A stretch of 21,568 nt of DNA from JAEUIG01 sp046349775 (GCA_046349775.1 JAXMBS010000084.1:1-21568); one strand, 5' to 3'; numbered from the stretch's first letter, positions 1-8,582 are shown. The notes: a model not told the origin generated them from the letters alone. A program made the numbers and translations.

Positions 1-2397
1 GCCGCCGGCATTGCGATCGACCGGTACACGTCGCTCTCCTGGACGCCCTGGATCCTCGCTGGGGGTGTCGCAATCGCTGCGATTGCAGTCCTCAGTCGCC
101 GACACATGCGAGCGGCGGCCGTCTGTGCCGTCCTGCTGTTCGTCGCCCTGGGCGGCGCGCGGCATCACCTGTCCTGGTCGCTCCGGCCCGTCGGTGACAT
201 CCGACAGTACGCGCGCGAAGCACCGCAGCTCGTGGAGCTGATCGGCGTCGTCCAGACGCCCGCCGAAATCGATGCCGCCGAGCACGACGCGATGACGCCG
301 CCCTGGATGCAGGTCGATCGGTCTCACTGTGTCGTCGCGGCTGAATCGCTGATTTCCGGGCGCAACACGACGCCGGTCGTCGGACTGCTGCGGCTCGACG
401 TCGACGGCCACCTGCTCCACGCCCGCACGGGCGACCGCATTCGCTGCGTCGGCACGCTCGCAGTGCCGGGACCGGTTCGCAACCCCGGCGCGTTCGACTA
501 CCGCGCCTGGTTGCGCGGCCAGGGCGTCGACTGCGTCGTCCGCTGCGACCATCCTGACGCCGTTTCACGGATTGAACCGGCCATCGGCTGGCGGCACGCC
601 CTCGGCCGGCAGCGTGATCGCCTTCGATCAGAAATCCTGTCGGTCATGCGCCGGGAGCTGAGTCCGCAGAACTCGGCCGTCGCCGCCTCGCTGCTCCTCG
701 GCGATCGAACTGGCATGACCGACGAAATCAGCGACGCCTTCATCGACAGCGGCACGATGCATCTGCTGGCGATCTCCGGCCTGCACGTCGGCATGCTGGC
801 CGGCATGGTGTACCTCGTCTGCCGGCTCCTCAAGCTCAGTGTGACCAGCACTGGCCTCGTTGTCCTGCTAACGATCGTCGCGTATGCCTTCGTCACCGAT
901 CACCGCCCGCCGGTTGTCCGCTCCGCCATTCTCGCGGGAATGGTTGTGGTCGCGATGATCGGCGGTCGCCGGGCCGCGCCGCTGAATACGCTCGCGTGTT
1001 CCGCCCTCGCCGTCCTGCTCTGGAACCCGGCCGACCTGTTCGACATCGGTACGCAGCTTTCGTTTCTGGCCGTGTTGGGAATTATCAGCGGAGCGCGGTG
1101 GTGCGCGGCGTTGCACCGGCTGCCGTCCGATCCGCTGGCTCCCGAACGCAGCCGCTGGGAGCGCGGGCTGCGACGCGGCGGTCGCTGGCTCCTCGATGCC
1201 TACATCATCACGGCCGCGATCTGGCTGTTCACGCTGCCGATCTCGCTGCATGTATTCCATCTTGGTTCGCCGATCGGATTTCTGGTCAACGTACTTCTGG
1301 TGCCATATTCGGCGGTCGTTCTCGCGGCGGGATTCCTGCTGATGGGCTGCGGCCTATTGCTGCCTGAACTGGCTGCAATTCCCGGCGCCGTCTTTGAAAG
1401 TTCACTTAGCTTGCTGACCGGGATCGTCCGCTGGAGCGCCGCCACGCCGCTGGGCCATTTCCATATCGCCGGCCCTTCCGGCTGGTGGCTGGCCGGTTGG
1501 TATGGTCTGCTCGCGATTGCGACGGGTGTCATTCCCTGGCGATGGCCAACCCTCCGGGCCTGGCAGGGGCTCGGCGCGTGGACGGTGATCGGACTGGCCG
1601 GCGGGCTGACCGGCGTCGATCGCGATGGTCTCGCCTGCACCGTGCTGTCGGTCGGACATGGCGGCGCGATCCTGCTGGAGCTTCCGCACGGCCGCACGCT
1701 GTTGTACGACTGCGGCGTATTCGGAGCACCCGAACGGGCCGAGCGGGTCGTGCAACACGCGCTGTGGGACGCCGACGTGTCGCAGGTCGATGGCCTCGTG
1801 ATTTCGCACGCCGACAGCGACCACTACAACGGAACGTCGGGGCTCATGCAGTCGACCCGCGTCGCTACGCTGCTACAGAGCCAGGCTTCGCTCGACTTCC
1901 GTCAGGGCGGAATGGCCGCGCTGTGCGACGATGCAGCGGCTGCCGGAGCCAGGGTTCAGCTCATTGCGAGTGGGGACCGACTGCGTGTCGATCCGGACGT
2001 CGAGATTGACGTCCTCCATCCGCCCACCGGGCGCGGCGACGACGAAGACAACGCCAACAGCATCGTGCTGCGCGTGCGGTATGCCGGCCGGACAGTGCTG
2101 CTGACCGGCGACCTCGAAGGCGCGGGACTCCAGTCGCTCATCAGCACACCGGCGCAGTCCATCGACGTCCTCCTCGCACCGCATCACGGAGCAACAGCCG
2201 CCAATCCGCGCGTGCTGGCAGGCTGGTGCCGGCCGCAGGTCGTCGTCGCCAGCACGGGGGATCCTGCACGAGCGGAGGCGCTCCGGCAGACCTACGGCGA
2301 CAACGCGCGCGTCTACTCGACGGCGAATGACGGCGCGGTGCGCGTCCACATTGCGCCGGATGGAACGCTCAGCACCGAGGGGTTCCTTAACCGCTGA
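1..2397 (+). CDS. comEC: ComEC/Rec2-family DNA-uptake channel protein, 5' end outside the window
   Basis: This is an inner-membrane protein expected to carry single-stranded DNA into the cytoplasm during transformation. The frame is open to base 1, and the residues before the first ATG (106) look like the hydrophobic N-terminus of the family, so the gene starts upstream and at least 798 residues are visible. In order there are N-terminal membrane segments, a soluble OB-like (DUF4131) region, the polytopic Competence domain with its hallmark HLLAISGLHVG near 757-790, and a C-terminal metallo-beta-lactamase-fold domain. That last domain has SVGHGGA, the HADSDH metal motif at 1807-1824, LTGDLE and APHHG. 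HxDxDH rather than HxHxDH is the usual ComEC form. The gene converges on the deacetylase gene across a short gap. The family call is firm; whether this organism is naturally competent is not shown. Confidence 0.93.
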   Translation, partial: AAGIAIDRYTSLSWTPWILAGGVAIAAIAVLSRRHMRAAAVCAVLLFVALGGARHHLSWSLRPVGDIRQYAREAPQLVELIGVVQTPAEIDAAEHDAMTPPWMQVDRSHCVVAAESLISGRNTTPVVGLLRLDVDGHLLHARTGDRIRCVGTLAVPGPVRNPGAFDYRAWLRGQGVDCVVRCDHPDAVSRIEPAIGWRHALGRQRDRLRSEILSVMRRELSPQNSAVAASLLLGDRTGMTDEISDAFIDSGTMHLLAISGLHVGMLAGMVYLVCRLLKLSVTSTGLVVLLTIVAYAFVTDHRPPVVRSAILAGMVVVAMIGGRRAAPLNTLACSALAVLLWNPADLFDIGTQLSFLAVLGIISGARWCAALHRLPSDPLAPERSRWERGLRRGGRWLLDAYIITAAIWLFTLPISLHVFHLGSPIGFLVNVLLVPYSAVVLAAGFLLMGCGLLLPELAAIPGAVFESSLSLLTGIVRWSAATPLGHFHIAGPSGWWLAGWYGLLAIATGVIPWRWPTLRAWQGLGAWTVIGLAGGLTGVDRDGLACTVLSVGHGGAILLELPHGRTLLYDCGVFGAPERAERVVQHALWDADVSQVDGLVISHADSDHYNGTSGLMQSTRVATLLQSQASLDFRQGGMAALCDDAAAAGARVQLIASGDRLRVDPDVEIDVLHPPTGRGDDEDNANSIVLRVRYAGRTVLLTGDLEGAGLQSLISTPAQSIDVLLAPHHGATAANPRVLAGWCRPQVVVASTGDPARAEALRQTYGDNARVYSTANDGAVRVHIAPDGTLSTEGFLNR

Positions 2398-2404
2398 CGT
2401 CGCC

Positions 2405-2439
2405 GTTCAAGCCCACGGACGGCACTTTTCGGGCTGAAC
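2405..2439. terminator. Hairpin between convergent comEC and deacetylase genes
   Basis: GTTCAAGCCC at 2405-2414 pairs with GGGCTGAAC at 2431-2439, leaving one bulged A and a 16-nt loop. It sits in the 53-bp gap between two converging stop codons, so it could end transcription from both sides. There is no clean U-tract after the stem; the TTTT lies inside the loop. Confidence 0.5.
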
Positions 2440-2450
2440 GCTGCAAGCGC

Positions 2451-3452
2451 TTACACCCGCACGCGCTCGGCGATCGCACTCAGCCCGACGATCTCCGCTT
2501 TGTCCCCCGCGCGGGCGACGTGGCCGCAGATCTGCTGGACGACCTCGAACTGCGGGTCTTCCACCAGCATGCAGGACGGGTGGCATAGAAAGTCGTAGCT
2601 CGCCTGGTTCGTGATCGCCCAGTCGATCCCCTCGCGAATGGCCTGCAGGAAGAACGGCCGCTTCCAGTAGTTCGTGCGAAACGCGCCGACATCGCTGATC
2701 GGATTCATCGGCAACTCGATCAGCCCGGTCGGGTACACGTAGGGCTGCGCTGCGGAATGCGCGCGGATGATATCGGCGAACACCTCCGGTCCGGGATCGA
2801 CCATCGGCTCACCGGCTTTATGCGCCGGGTATTTGGAGCTGATCCATGTGAAGCCCTGATCAAGGAGAATCTGTTGTACGTCCTCGCGCCCGTCGAGCCC
2901 GGTTGCGAAACCGCCGGGCGTGCGGAAGCCGTCCACCTTGATCCCACAGCGTTCCTGCAGCGCGACGGTCGTCAGCTTGACGTTCTCGGCAATGATTTGC
3001 GGCGCAGTCTTTCCCTCGACGAGCCACGGCGACCGCTGGAACCGGAACTGTGTCTCAACCGCCTGCTTGGCGAGGACGTTGACATGATCATACGTGTGAT
3101 TGCCGATCGGGTGCCCGGTGGCCGAAAGGTGCTTGAGCCATTCCACGTCCGGCTGCTCCAGCACGCGCCCCACGCAGAAGAAGTGGATCAGGCCGCCGCG
3201 TTCTTTGGCGATCCGTGCCGCCTCGACGGCGTAATCCTTCGTCGGCTGATCGAGGTCTCCCTTGCGGAAGTCCCACTCCATCATCCCGCGCTGCGGATAG
3301 TGCCGGCTCATCTCCAGATCGAACGTGATGACGATCTGTGCCCTGCGCGGCGCGGGCGCCGCCCACGCACGCGGCAGACATGCGGCCGCCGATGCGGCGG
3401 TCACTCCCGTCAGCCATGAACGACGCGAAAGTCGATATTGCTTATGAACCAT
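2451..3452 (-). CDS. Tat-exported polysaccharide deacetylase (NodB-like)
   Basis: The 333-residue protein is predicted to remove N- or O-acetyl groups from a cell-surface or extracellular polysaccharide. A twin-arginine signal (SRRSWLTG, residues 9-16, then an Ala-rich stretch ending near AWA) predicts folded export. NodB motifs are visible: TFDLE (43-47, with D45 as catalytic base; the usual second Asp is replaced by L-E), the zinc motif HTYDH (119-123), RTPGG (177-181) and the late catalytic His in FLCHPS (H291). The ATG at 3452 is the only start that keeps the whole Tat signal; no clear Shine-Dalgarno sequence precedes it. It lies 41 bp downstream of the kinase-pseudocaspase gene on the same strand, so the two may be co-transcribed. 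The exact substrate cannot be told from sequence. Confidence 0.88.
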   Translation of the reverse strand: MVHKQYRLSRRSWLTGVTAASAAACLPRAWAAPAPRRAQIVITFDLEMSRHYPQRGMMEWDFRKGDLDQPTKDYAVEAARIAKERGGLIHFFCVGRVLEQPDVEWLKHLSATGHPIGNHTYDHVNVLAKQAVETQFRFQRSPWLVEGKTAPQIIAENVKLTTVALQERCGIKVDGFRTPGGFATGLDGREDVQQILLDQGFTWISSKYPAHKAGEPMVDPGPEVFADIIRAHSAAQPYVYPTGLIELPMNPISDVGAFRTNYWKRPFFLQAIREGIDWAITNQASYDFLCHPSCMLVEDPQFEVVQQICGHVARAGDKAEIVGLSAIAERVRV

Positions 3453-3493
3453 TCGTTTTGTGTCCGAAGAAAACAGTCCGGCTGCTGCATCGG

Positions 3494-6169
3494 TCAGTTT
3501 TTCACTTCCGCGGTCTCGTTCGCCGACGAACCCTGCAACCGGAACGGCGTCTGCTTCTGTCCGCCGGGCAGGCTCAGGCCTGCGAACTCGCGCGTGAGGT
3601 ACGCATACAGTTCATCGGACGTGATGCTCAGGTCGCGATCCGTGTCGGCGCCTCCCGCCAGGCCCGTCGCGACGAGCTTCGCGAACGCGCCCTGGTTCTG
3701 TGCCGGCAGCTCGAGCCCGCGCTGGCCGGCCGAGCTCGCGCCGATAATGTCGGTCCCCACAATCGGCGTCTTGAGCCGGTACAACAGGTCCGGCAGCGCC
3801 GGCTGCAGGTCCGCCTGGGCCGCCTCCATCGGATGCACGATGTCCAGCAGCAGCAGCTTCCGTTTCGCCTTGCAGCGTTCAATCTCCGCGACCACGGAGT
3901 CCAGCGACAGGCCCGTCTGCGGCATGTCATCGAGTCGAAAATCGCTGCACGCCAGGTAGACGTTGCCATCCGGCCCCACGTACGCCTGCGACTCGATGTA
4001 GACAATCAATTGCGCCGACGCGCCAACCTGTTCCAGAAACCCGGCAAGTTCGCTGGCCGCGTCGCCGCGGTTGCGATCGAGCAGCCGCAGTGTCTGCTGC
4101 GGCTCCGTTGCGTAGCGGTTCGTCAGCGATTCAAACACATGCTGTGCATCGGACGTCGCGTATGGCAGCCGGGCCACGTTGCGATCGGCGAACGCCTGAG
4201 TGCCGACCAGCAGCGCCCAGCGGTCGTAACGTTTGCCGCGATGCGCGTCGATTGCCGACGCCTGCTTGGCGCCGTCTGGAGCTTCGCGGTAAGCGATGGT
4301 GAGCGAATCGATTTCCAGCCGCAGGTCGTCGAGATGGGCAGCCTGCAGGCCAAGCGTGACTTCCGCATCGTCGGCCACTGTCAGCTTGTGAACGGTTCCG
4401 TCCGGCGTCTTGATGGCCAGTGTACGTTTTTCAGGATCAAGCTCTGTCAAGATGCCGGAGAGTTGCAGGTCTTCGCGGATCACCGTCAACCGATGAATGC
4501 GATCATCCGCGTCGACTGTCAACCGGTCGCCCGGTCGCAGGTCGGCGAGTTGCAGCGCTTCGCCCGATTTGTGCGCGAGCTGCGCGTTGTCAGCCAGCTG
4601 CAGTACGCGTACAGGCCCGCCCCCGCGGCCAAACGACAGCTGAATCTCGCGATTCTCAGGATCAACGCTGTCCAAGAACGCCGGAAACTCCGAGCGCCGC
4701 TTGGCAGTCAGGTCGCTCAGGATGTGACCGATCTTTCCAGCCGGATCGAGGATGTGCCGGATTTCGACCGTGTCGCCGACCGACAACTTGTCGAGCGACG
4801 ACTGTTGCTCGTTGAGATGCAGTTTCGCCCGCTCGGGGACTTCGAGAGGCAGGTCGTCCCGGATCGCCCCCTGTGTCACGGCGACAGTAATCCGCCGTGC
4901 GCCGGGATCGACGGTGCGGATCGTCCCGCTGCTGGTCGTCGGCCGCGAGACCGTCAGGCTCATTGCCGCATCGCCGCCGCGCTCGATTTCCACCCAATCG
5001 TGTTCGTGAATATCGCGCGGCAGGATATAGCGACTGTCGGCCCCCGGCTCCAACAATTCGATCCTGGTCCCTTCGGGCAGCTTGAGCAGCGCCGGAATCC
5101 CCGATTTTGGATCCTCATACTCGATCTGTCCGGCGCCGGCGTCGACCGTGCGCACGACCCCCAGTGTCGTCTGGGCCGGCCCTGGCGCGGCCCCGGATTC
5201 GCCGGTCGGTTTGAAGGCAATGTAGAGCGAGAGCGCCATGCTCAGGCCAAAGATCACGTAGAGCAGCGTGCGGTTCTTCTGCGGCGACTTTTGCTCCAGA
5301 GGCGTGTTGACGACATCATCCGCGCCGCCGCCCGTCGAGATCAGTTTGAGGTCGACGTTCAGGTCCGACAGCGCTTCATCGGCAGAGCGATAGCGTCGCT
5401 GCGGGTTCTTCTCGACCAGTTTCTGGATCACATGCGCGAGATCGGCCGGTACGCCTTCGAGAACACGCGAGATATCCGGTAGCCGCCGGTCCGGCGCGGC
5501 GTGCCACATCATCCAGGCCGCCTGCTTGTCGCGGCCGAAGGCGCTCAGGCCGGGGAACAGGTCCTCAAAATTATCGCTGCCGCACATCAGCTCGTAGGCC
5601 GAGAAGCCAAGTGCGTACAGGTCGCTGTGTGGCCCGACGTCCCCGAACTCGTCCGACACGACCTCCGGTGCGATGTATTTCGCCGTCCCTTTGAGCAGGC
5701 TGCCGTCGTCGTCGCTGACACGCCGCGCCAGGCCGAAGTCCCCGATCTTCACCCGCTTGCGGTGGTCGATCATCATGTTCCCCGGCTTGATGTCGCCGTG
5801 GATCACGCCCCGCTCGTGCAGGTACTTCAGCGCCCGCAGGCAGTGCGCGAGCGCCGCGCGCAACGACCGCAGGTCCATCTGCTTTCCGGCGAGCCGTTGC
5901 TTGAGGCTGCCCTGCATCAGCTCCATGATCAGCCAGCCGCGCTCGCGCACGATATCAAAGATCGTGACAATGTTCGGATGGTGCAGCGAGGCCAGCAGTT
6001 GTGCTTCGGCCCAGTAGCGGTCGAGCGTGCGCGGATCGGCCAGAAACTGCGCATGAATCTGCTTGACGGCGACTTCGCGGCCCAACTCCTTGTCGCGCGC
6101 GCGGTAGACGGTCGCATAGCTGCCGCTGCCGATCGTGTCGAGCAGCTCAAACCGCACATCGAGATTCAC
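3494..6169 (-). CDS. Membrane-spanning Ser/Thr kinase with beta-module repeats and a catalytically dead caspase-like domain
   Basis: This is an 891-residue receptor-like kinase. A cytoplasmic kinase domain (about 5-270) has the Gly loop GSGSYATV, K36, E55, HGDIKPGN (D126, K128, N131), DFG (144-146) and APE (167-169). HGD in place of HRD makes it a non-RD kinase. One membrane helix follows at about 300-319. The outer part starts with four tandem beta modules of about 75 residues (roughly 336-411, 415-489, 496-566, 571-641), each opening like GxIxxVDPxxRxIxI and closing with DLxxGDxVxI. A caspase/metacaspase-like domain follows (about 647-861): WALLVGTQAF start, LIVYIESQA where SGHG is expected (His replaced by Q728), and LLLDIVHPM where DACxSG is expected (Cys replaced by V778). 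It ends in a textbook EF-hand loop, DTDRDLSITSDE (842-853). I chose GTG 6169 because GGGGAGG lies 8 nt before it; an in-frame TTG at 6196 is possible. Kinase activity is likely; the outer domain's role is unknown. Confidence 0.88.
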   Translation of the reverse strand: MNLDVRFELLDTIGSGSYATVYRARDKELGREVAVKQIHAQFLADPRTLDRYWAEAQLLASLHHPNIVTIFDIVRERGWLIMELMQGSLKQRLAGKQMDLRSLRAALAHCLRALKYLHERGVIHGDIKPGNMMIDHRKRVKIGDFGLARRVSDDDGSLLKGTAKYIAPEVVSDEFGDVGPHSDLYALGFSAYELMCGSDNFEDLFPGLSAFGRDKQAAWMMWHAAPDRRLPDISRVLEGVPADLAHVIQKLVEKNPQRRYRSADEALSDLNVDLKLISTGGGADDVVNTPLEQKSPQKNRTLLYVIFGLSMALSLYIAFKPTGESGAAPGPAQTTLGVVRTVDAGAGQIEYEDPKSGIPALLKLPEGTRIELLEPGADSRYILPRDIHEHDWVEIERGGDAAMSLTVSRPTTSSGTIRTVDPGARRITVAVTQGAIRDDLPLEVPERAKLHLNEQQSSLDKLSVGDTVEIRHILDPAGKIGHILSDLTAKRRSEFPAFLDSVDPENREIQLSFGRGGGPVRVLQLADNAQLAHKSGEALQLADLRPGDRLTVDADDRIHRLTVIREDLQLSGILTELDPEKRTLAIKTPDGTVHKLTVADDAEVTLGLQAAHLDDLRLEIDSLTIAYREAPDGAKQASAIDAHRGKRYDRWALLVGTQAFADRNVARLPYATSDAQHVFESLTNRYATEPQQTLRLLDRNRGDAASELAGFLEQVGASAQLIVYIESQAYVGPDGNVYLACSDFRLDDMPQTGLSLDSVVAEIERCKAKRKLLLLDIVHPMEAAQADLQPALPDLLYRLKTPIVGTDIIGASSAGQRGLELPAQNQGAFAKLVATGLAGGADTDRDLSITSDELYAYLTREFAGLSLPGGQKQTPFRLQGSSANETAEVKN

Positions 6170-6177
6170 GCCGGTTC

Positions 6178-6184
6178 CCTCCCC
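6178..6184 (-). promoter_or_regulatory. Strong Shine-Dalgarno deciding the kinase start
   Basis: On the minus strand this reads GGGGAGG, 8 nt before the GTG at 6169. It favours that GTG over the in-frame TTG at 6196, and the kinase fold needs nothing upstream of it. Confidence 0.7.
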
Positions 6185-6244
6185 AGATGTCTCCAATTAT
6201 GCCGGACGGCAGGGGTGAACGAAAGCCGGCCCCGCGGAAGATGC

Positions 6245-6301
6245 GGCCAGACGGTGCAGGCCAGACGTCAGAAGTCGGTGGTCCGAAATCGGAGGTCGAA
6301 G
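6245..6301. repeat. Tandem 7-bp (heptamer) repeat array in a divergent intergenic region
   Basis: Read in steps of seven, the segment is GGCCAGA, CGGTGCA, GGCCAGA, CGTCAGA, AGTCGGT, GGTCCGA, AATCGGA, GGTCGAA: degenerate units sharing a GTC/GGA core with two exact copies 14 bp apart. It lies between the divergent kinase (-) and NHL (+) genes. It resembles the short tandem heptamer repeats (STRR) known from cyanobacteria. Three further arrays occur in this window. Confidence 0.55.
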
Positions 6302-6399
6302 ACTTCGGGTTGCGGCCGCTCGCCGGGTGCGGCGTGCGTTAGGCAGTGCCCCGCCGGTATCCTGTGCTTTGACGCCCGGTCCTGGCCCGGAGAACCGCA

Positions 6400-7434
6400 A
6401 TGAGTGTCTTTGTGGAGGTCTTGAGACTGCTGACCGCCCCCCTGCTGGTCGCAGCCGTGCTGACCACGGGGAACAGCGACGCGGCCGATCCACCTGCGGA
6501 CGGACCGCCGGTCAAGTTCCTCCTCGAATGGGGATCCAATGGAGTTGAACCAGGCGAGTTCGATGCGCCGGTTGCCATCGCCGTCAATCGCCAGGACGAG
6601 GTCCTCGCAACAGACTTCTACAACGGCCGGGTGCAGAAGTTCGACACCCAGGGAAAGCTCCTCAAAGTCATGCCGGTCGGAGACTTTCCGGGCGGACTGG
6701 CAGTTGATGCCGACGGCACCTTTTATATTTCGCATTTCGGTGCCGGGCGGGCGAATGAAGAGCGGAAAGTCGACCGTATTACCGTCCACGGCCCGGATGG
6801 CACGCTGCTCCACGAATGGGGACGGTTCGGGACCGCGTCCGGGGAGTTCGACGAACCGGGAGGGGTCGCCATTACCCAGGACGGGCGGGTCTACGTTGCC
6901 GACCAGACGAATCGCCGCGTTCAGGTTTTCGACCGACTGGGGAAGTTCCTGTTCGAGTGGGGGAAGTACGGCGTCGAGCCAGGGCAATTCGGAGGCAACT
7001 CCAATCCCAAGTCGCGCGTGGGAGGCCCCCAGTTCGTCGCGATTGACAGCCACGGCGACATCTACACGACAGAGGCCTCGGTCGGACGCATCCAGCGTTT
7101 CACGGCCGAGGGCAAATTCCTGCTGCAATGGGGGACGAACGACGATCAGCCCGGCGCGTTTGGCGGCGTTTTCACGGGTTTCCCCAACGTCAAGCTGCAG
7201 GGACCGGTGGCCATCGTCGTCGATCCGCAGGATCGCCTCTGGATCAGCGCCGTTGGCGGACGGATTCAACAGTTCACGCGCGAGGGGAAACTTCTGCGCG
7301 GGTTTGGCGGCGTACAAGGATCAGAACCCGGCCAGTTCTACGCCCCGCACGGTCTCGCACTCGACAGCCACGGCGACTTGTACGTCGTCGACCTGTACAA
7401 CCACCGCATCCAGAAGTTTGACGTCGGCAAGTGA
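6400..7434 (+). CDS. Secreted NHL-repeat six-bladed beta-propeller protein
   Basis: The 344-residue protein has an N-terminal signal peptide (hydrophobic stretch about 9-21, likely cleavage near residue 28) followed by six NHL-type blades at roughly 54-85, 97-138, 151-188, 209-244, 268-300 and 315-342. Each blade carries the pattern GxVYVADxxNxRVQxFDxxGKFLxxWG. NHL propellers are scaffolds that bind protein, RNA or sugar, and a few are lyases; no catalytic residues are recognisable here, so I assign no reaction. The ATG at 6400 is supported by GGAGA at 6389-6393, 6 nt upstream. The gene is divergent from the kinase-pseudocaspase gene and is intact, in contrast to the three genes that follow. 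Confidence 0.88.
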   Translation: MSVFVEVLRLLTAPLLVAAVLTTGNSDAADPPADGPPVKFLLEWGSNGVEPGEFDAPVAIAVNRQDEVLATDFYNGRVQKFDTQGKLLKVMPVGDFPGGLAVDADGTFYISHFGAGRANEERKVDRITVHGPDGTLLHEWGRFGTASGEFDEPGGVAITQDGRVYVADQTNRRVQVFDRLGKFLFEWGKYGVEPGQFGGNSNPKSRVGGPQFVAIDSHGDIYTTEASVGRIQRFTAEGKFLLQWGTNDDQPGAFGGVFTGFPNVKLQGPVAIVVDPQDRLWISAVGGRIQQFTREGKLLRGFGGVQGSEPGQFYAPHGLALDSHGDLYVVDLYNHRIQKFDVGK

Positions 7435-7625
7435 ACTGTTTTGCGGGCACACAGATTCCGCAGACTCACGAGAACCACGCAGGTCCCGCACAAGATTGCG
7501 TCCGTGACAAACCGACGATCGCCCGTTCGCGATATCTGGCCTCTGTCGGCTCCCCCAGAAACCCGACTCCTGAATCGCGAATCCTCACCGTCCGCTTGGC
7601 ATCCGCCGGCGATCGCGCAGAATGA

Positions 7626-8535
7626 ATGTGTTCCTCACCGCCGGGTTCCTCCGCGAATCAGCGCGAATCCACCCACGTTAGACCCGCAAGGCCGAGGCCA
7701 ACGCGTTCCATCAGATTCTGCTCGCTGTTTGCCGCCGCCCTTGTCGCCGGACTGGTCCTCGCCAATTCCGCCTCGGCTGACGAAATCTTCCTCGACGAGA
7801 AGCTCCGTGCCGTCATCAAGGCGATCCTCGTCGAGCAGATCAACAAGGGCATCGATCGAGGAAGCCGATCTCAAGACGATCTACTTCCTCGACGCCGCCG
7901 GACAGGGCATCAAGGACCTCACCGGACTCGAGAAGTGCACCAACCGCGTCGATCAAGCTGCCGAAAATGAAATCGAGAGCGCAGGGCGCCGCTCGCGGCC
8001 CTGAAAAATGTCCAGGAGCTGCATCTGCAGAACAACAAGATCAGCGACATCTGTGCGCCGGGCGAGCTCGCCCAAGCTGCAGTACATCCAGCTGGAGAAC
8101 AACCAGGTCGCGAAACCGACGGTCTCATTGCTGTCGAACCTGCGATCGCTGTATCTGTCGAATAACCAGGTCGAATCCCCTGGCTCCACTGACTGAAGTT
8201 TCGAAGCTCACCTCCCTGTACCTGAACGACAACAAAGTCAAAGACCTCTCTCCGACTGGGCGATCTCGCGGATCGACCTGCTGGGCTCGAAGAACAACCA
8301 GATCGCGGACCTGTCGCCGCTGGCGAACTTCACCGAGTTGCGGTTCACGTTCCTCGAAGGCAATCCGCTGACCGACTTGTCCGTCCTTCCGTCGGCGATG
8401 GCGAAGAAAGACGTTGAAGGAGATCAGCGGTTCGCCCCCTACTGGCGGCTGTACCTGAGCACCGACAAGCTACCGGATACGGCAAAGGCCCAGGTGGCCG
8501 AGCTGGAAAAGCTGGGCGTGCGGATCAACAAGTGA
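7626..8535 (+). pseudogene. Secreted leucine-rich-repeat protein gene broken by several frameshifts
   Basis: Joining three reading frames rebuilds one protein: a signal peptide (RSIRFCSLFAAALVAGLVLA, from about 7704, ending ASA-DE), a short linker (DEKLRAVIKAILVEQINKGI), then about seven LRR units such as VQELHLQNNKISDI, LQYIQLENNQVA, LRSLYLSNNQVES, LTSLYLNDNKVKDLSP and NNQIADLSPLANFTEL. A C-terminal cap ends in LEKLGVRINK. Frame breaks fall near 7855 (an apparent 4-bp duplication, atcgatcg), 7935, 7985, 8060, 8178 and 8260. The true start is unclear: an ACG at 7701 sits where a start codon would be ideal, and an ATG at 7626 gives a long basic N-terminus. The repeats look internalin-like and would be exposed outside the cytoplasm. 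See the finding on clustered frameshifts for decay versus sequence error. Confidence 0.75.
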
Positions 8536-8582
8536 CGGGAAGCCATCCCGTTTGTAGCGACATGGTTCAGCCGGTCGAATTT

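Noticed and set aside
3338..5482. A 714-codon open frame on the plus strand
   Set aside because: It lies antisense to the kinase-pseudocaspase gene, is Arg/Gln-rich with no recognisable domain, and reflects high-GC antisense reading.
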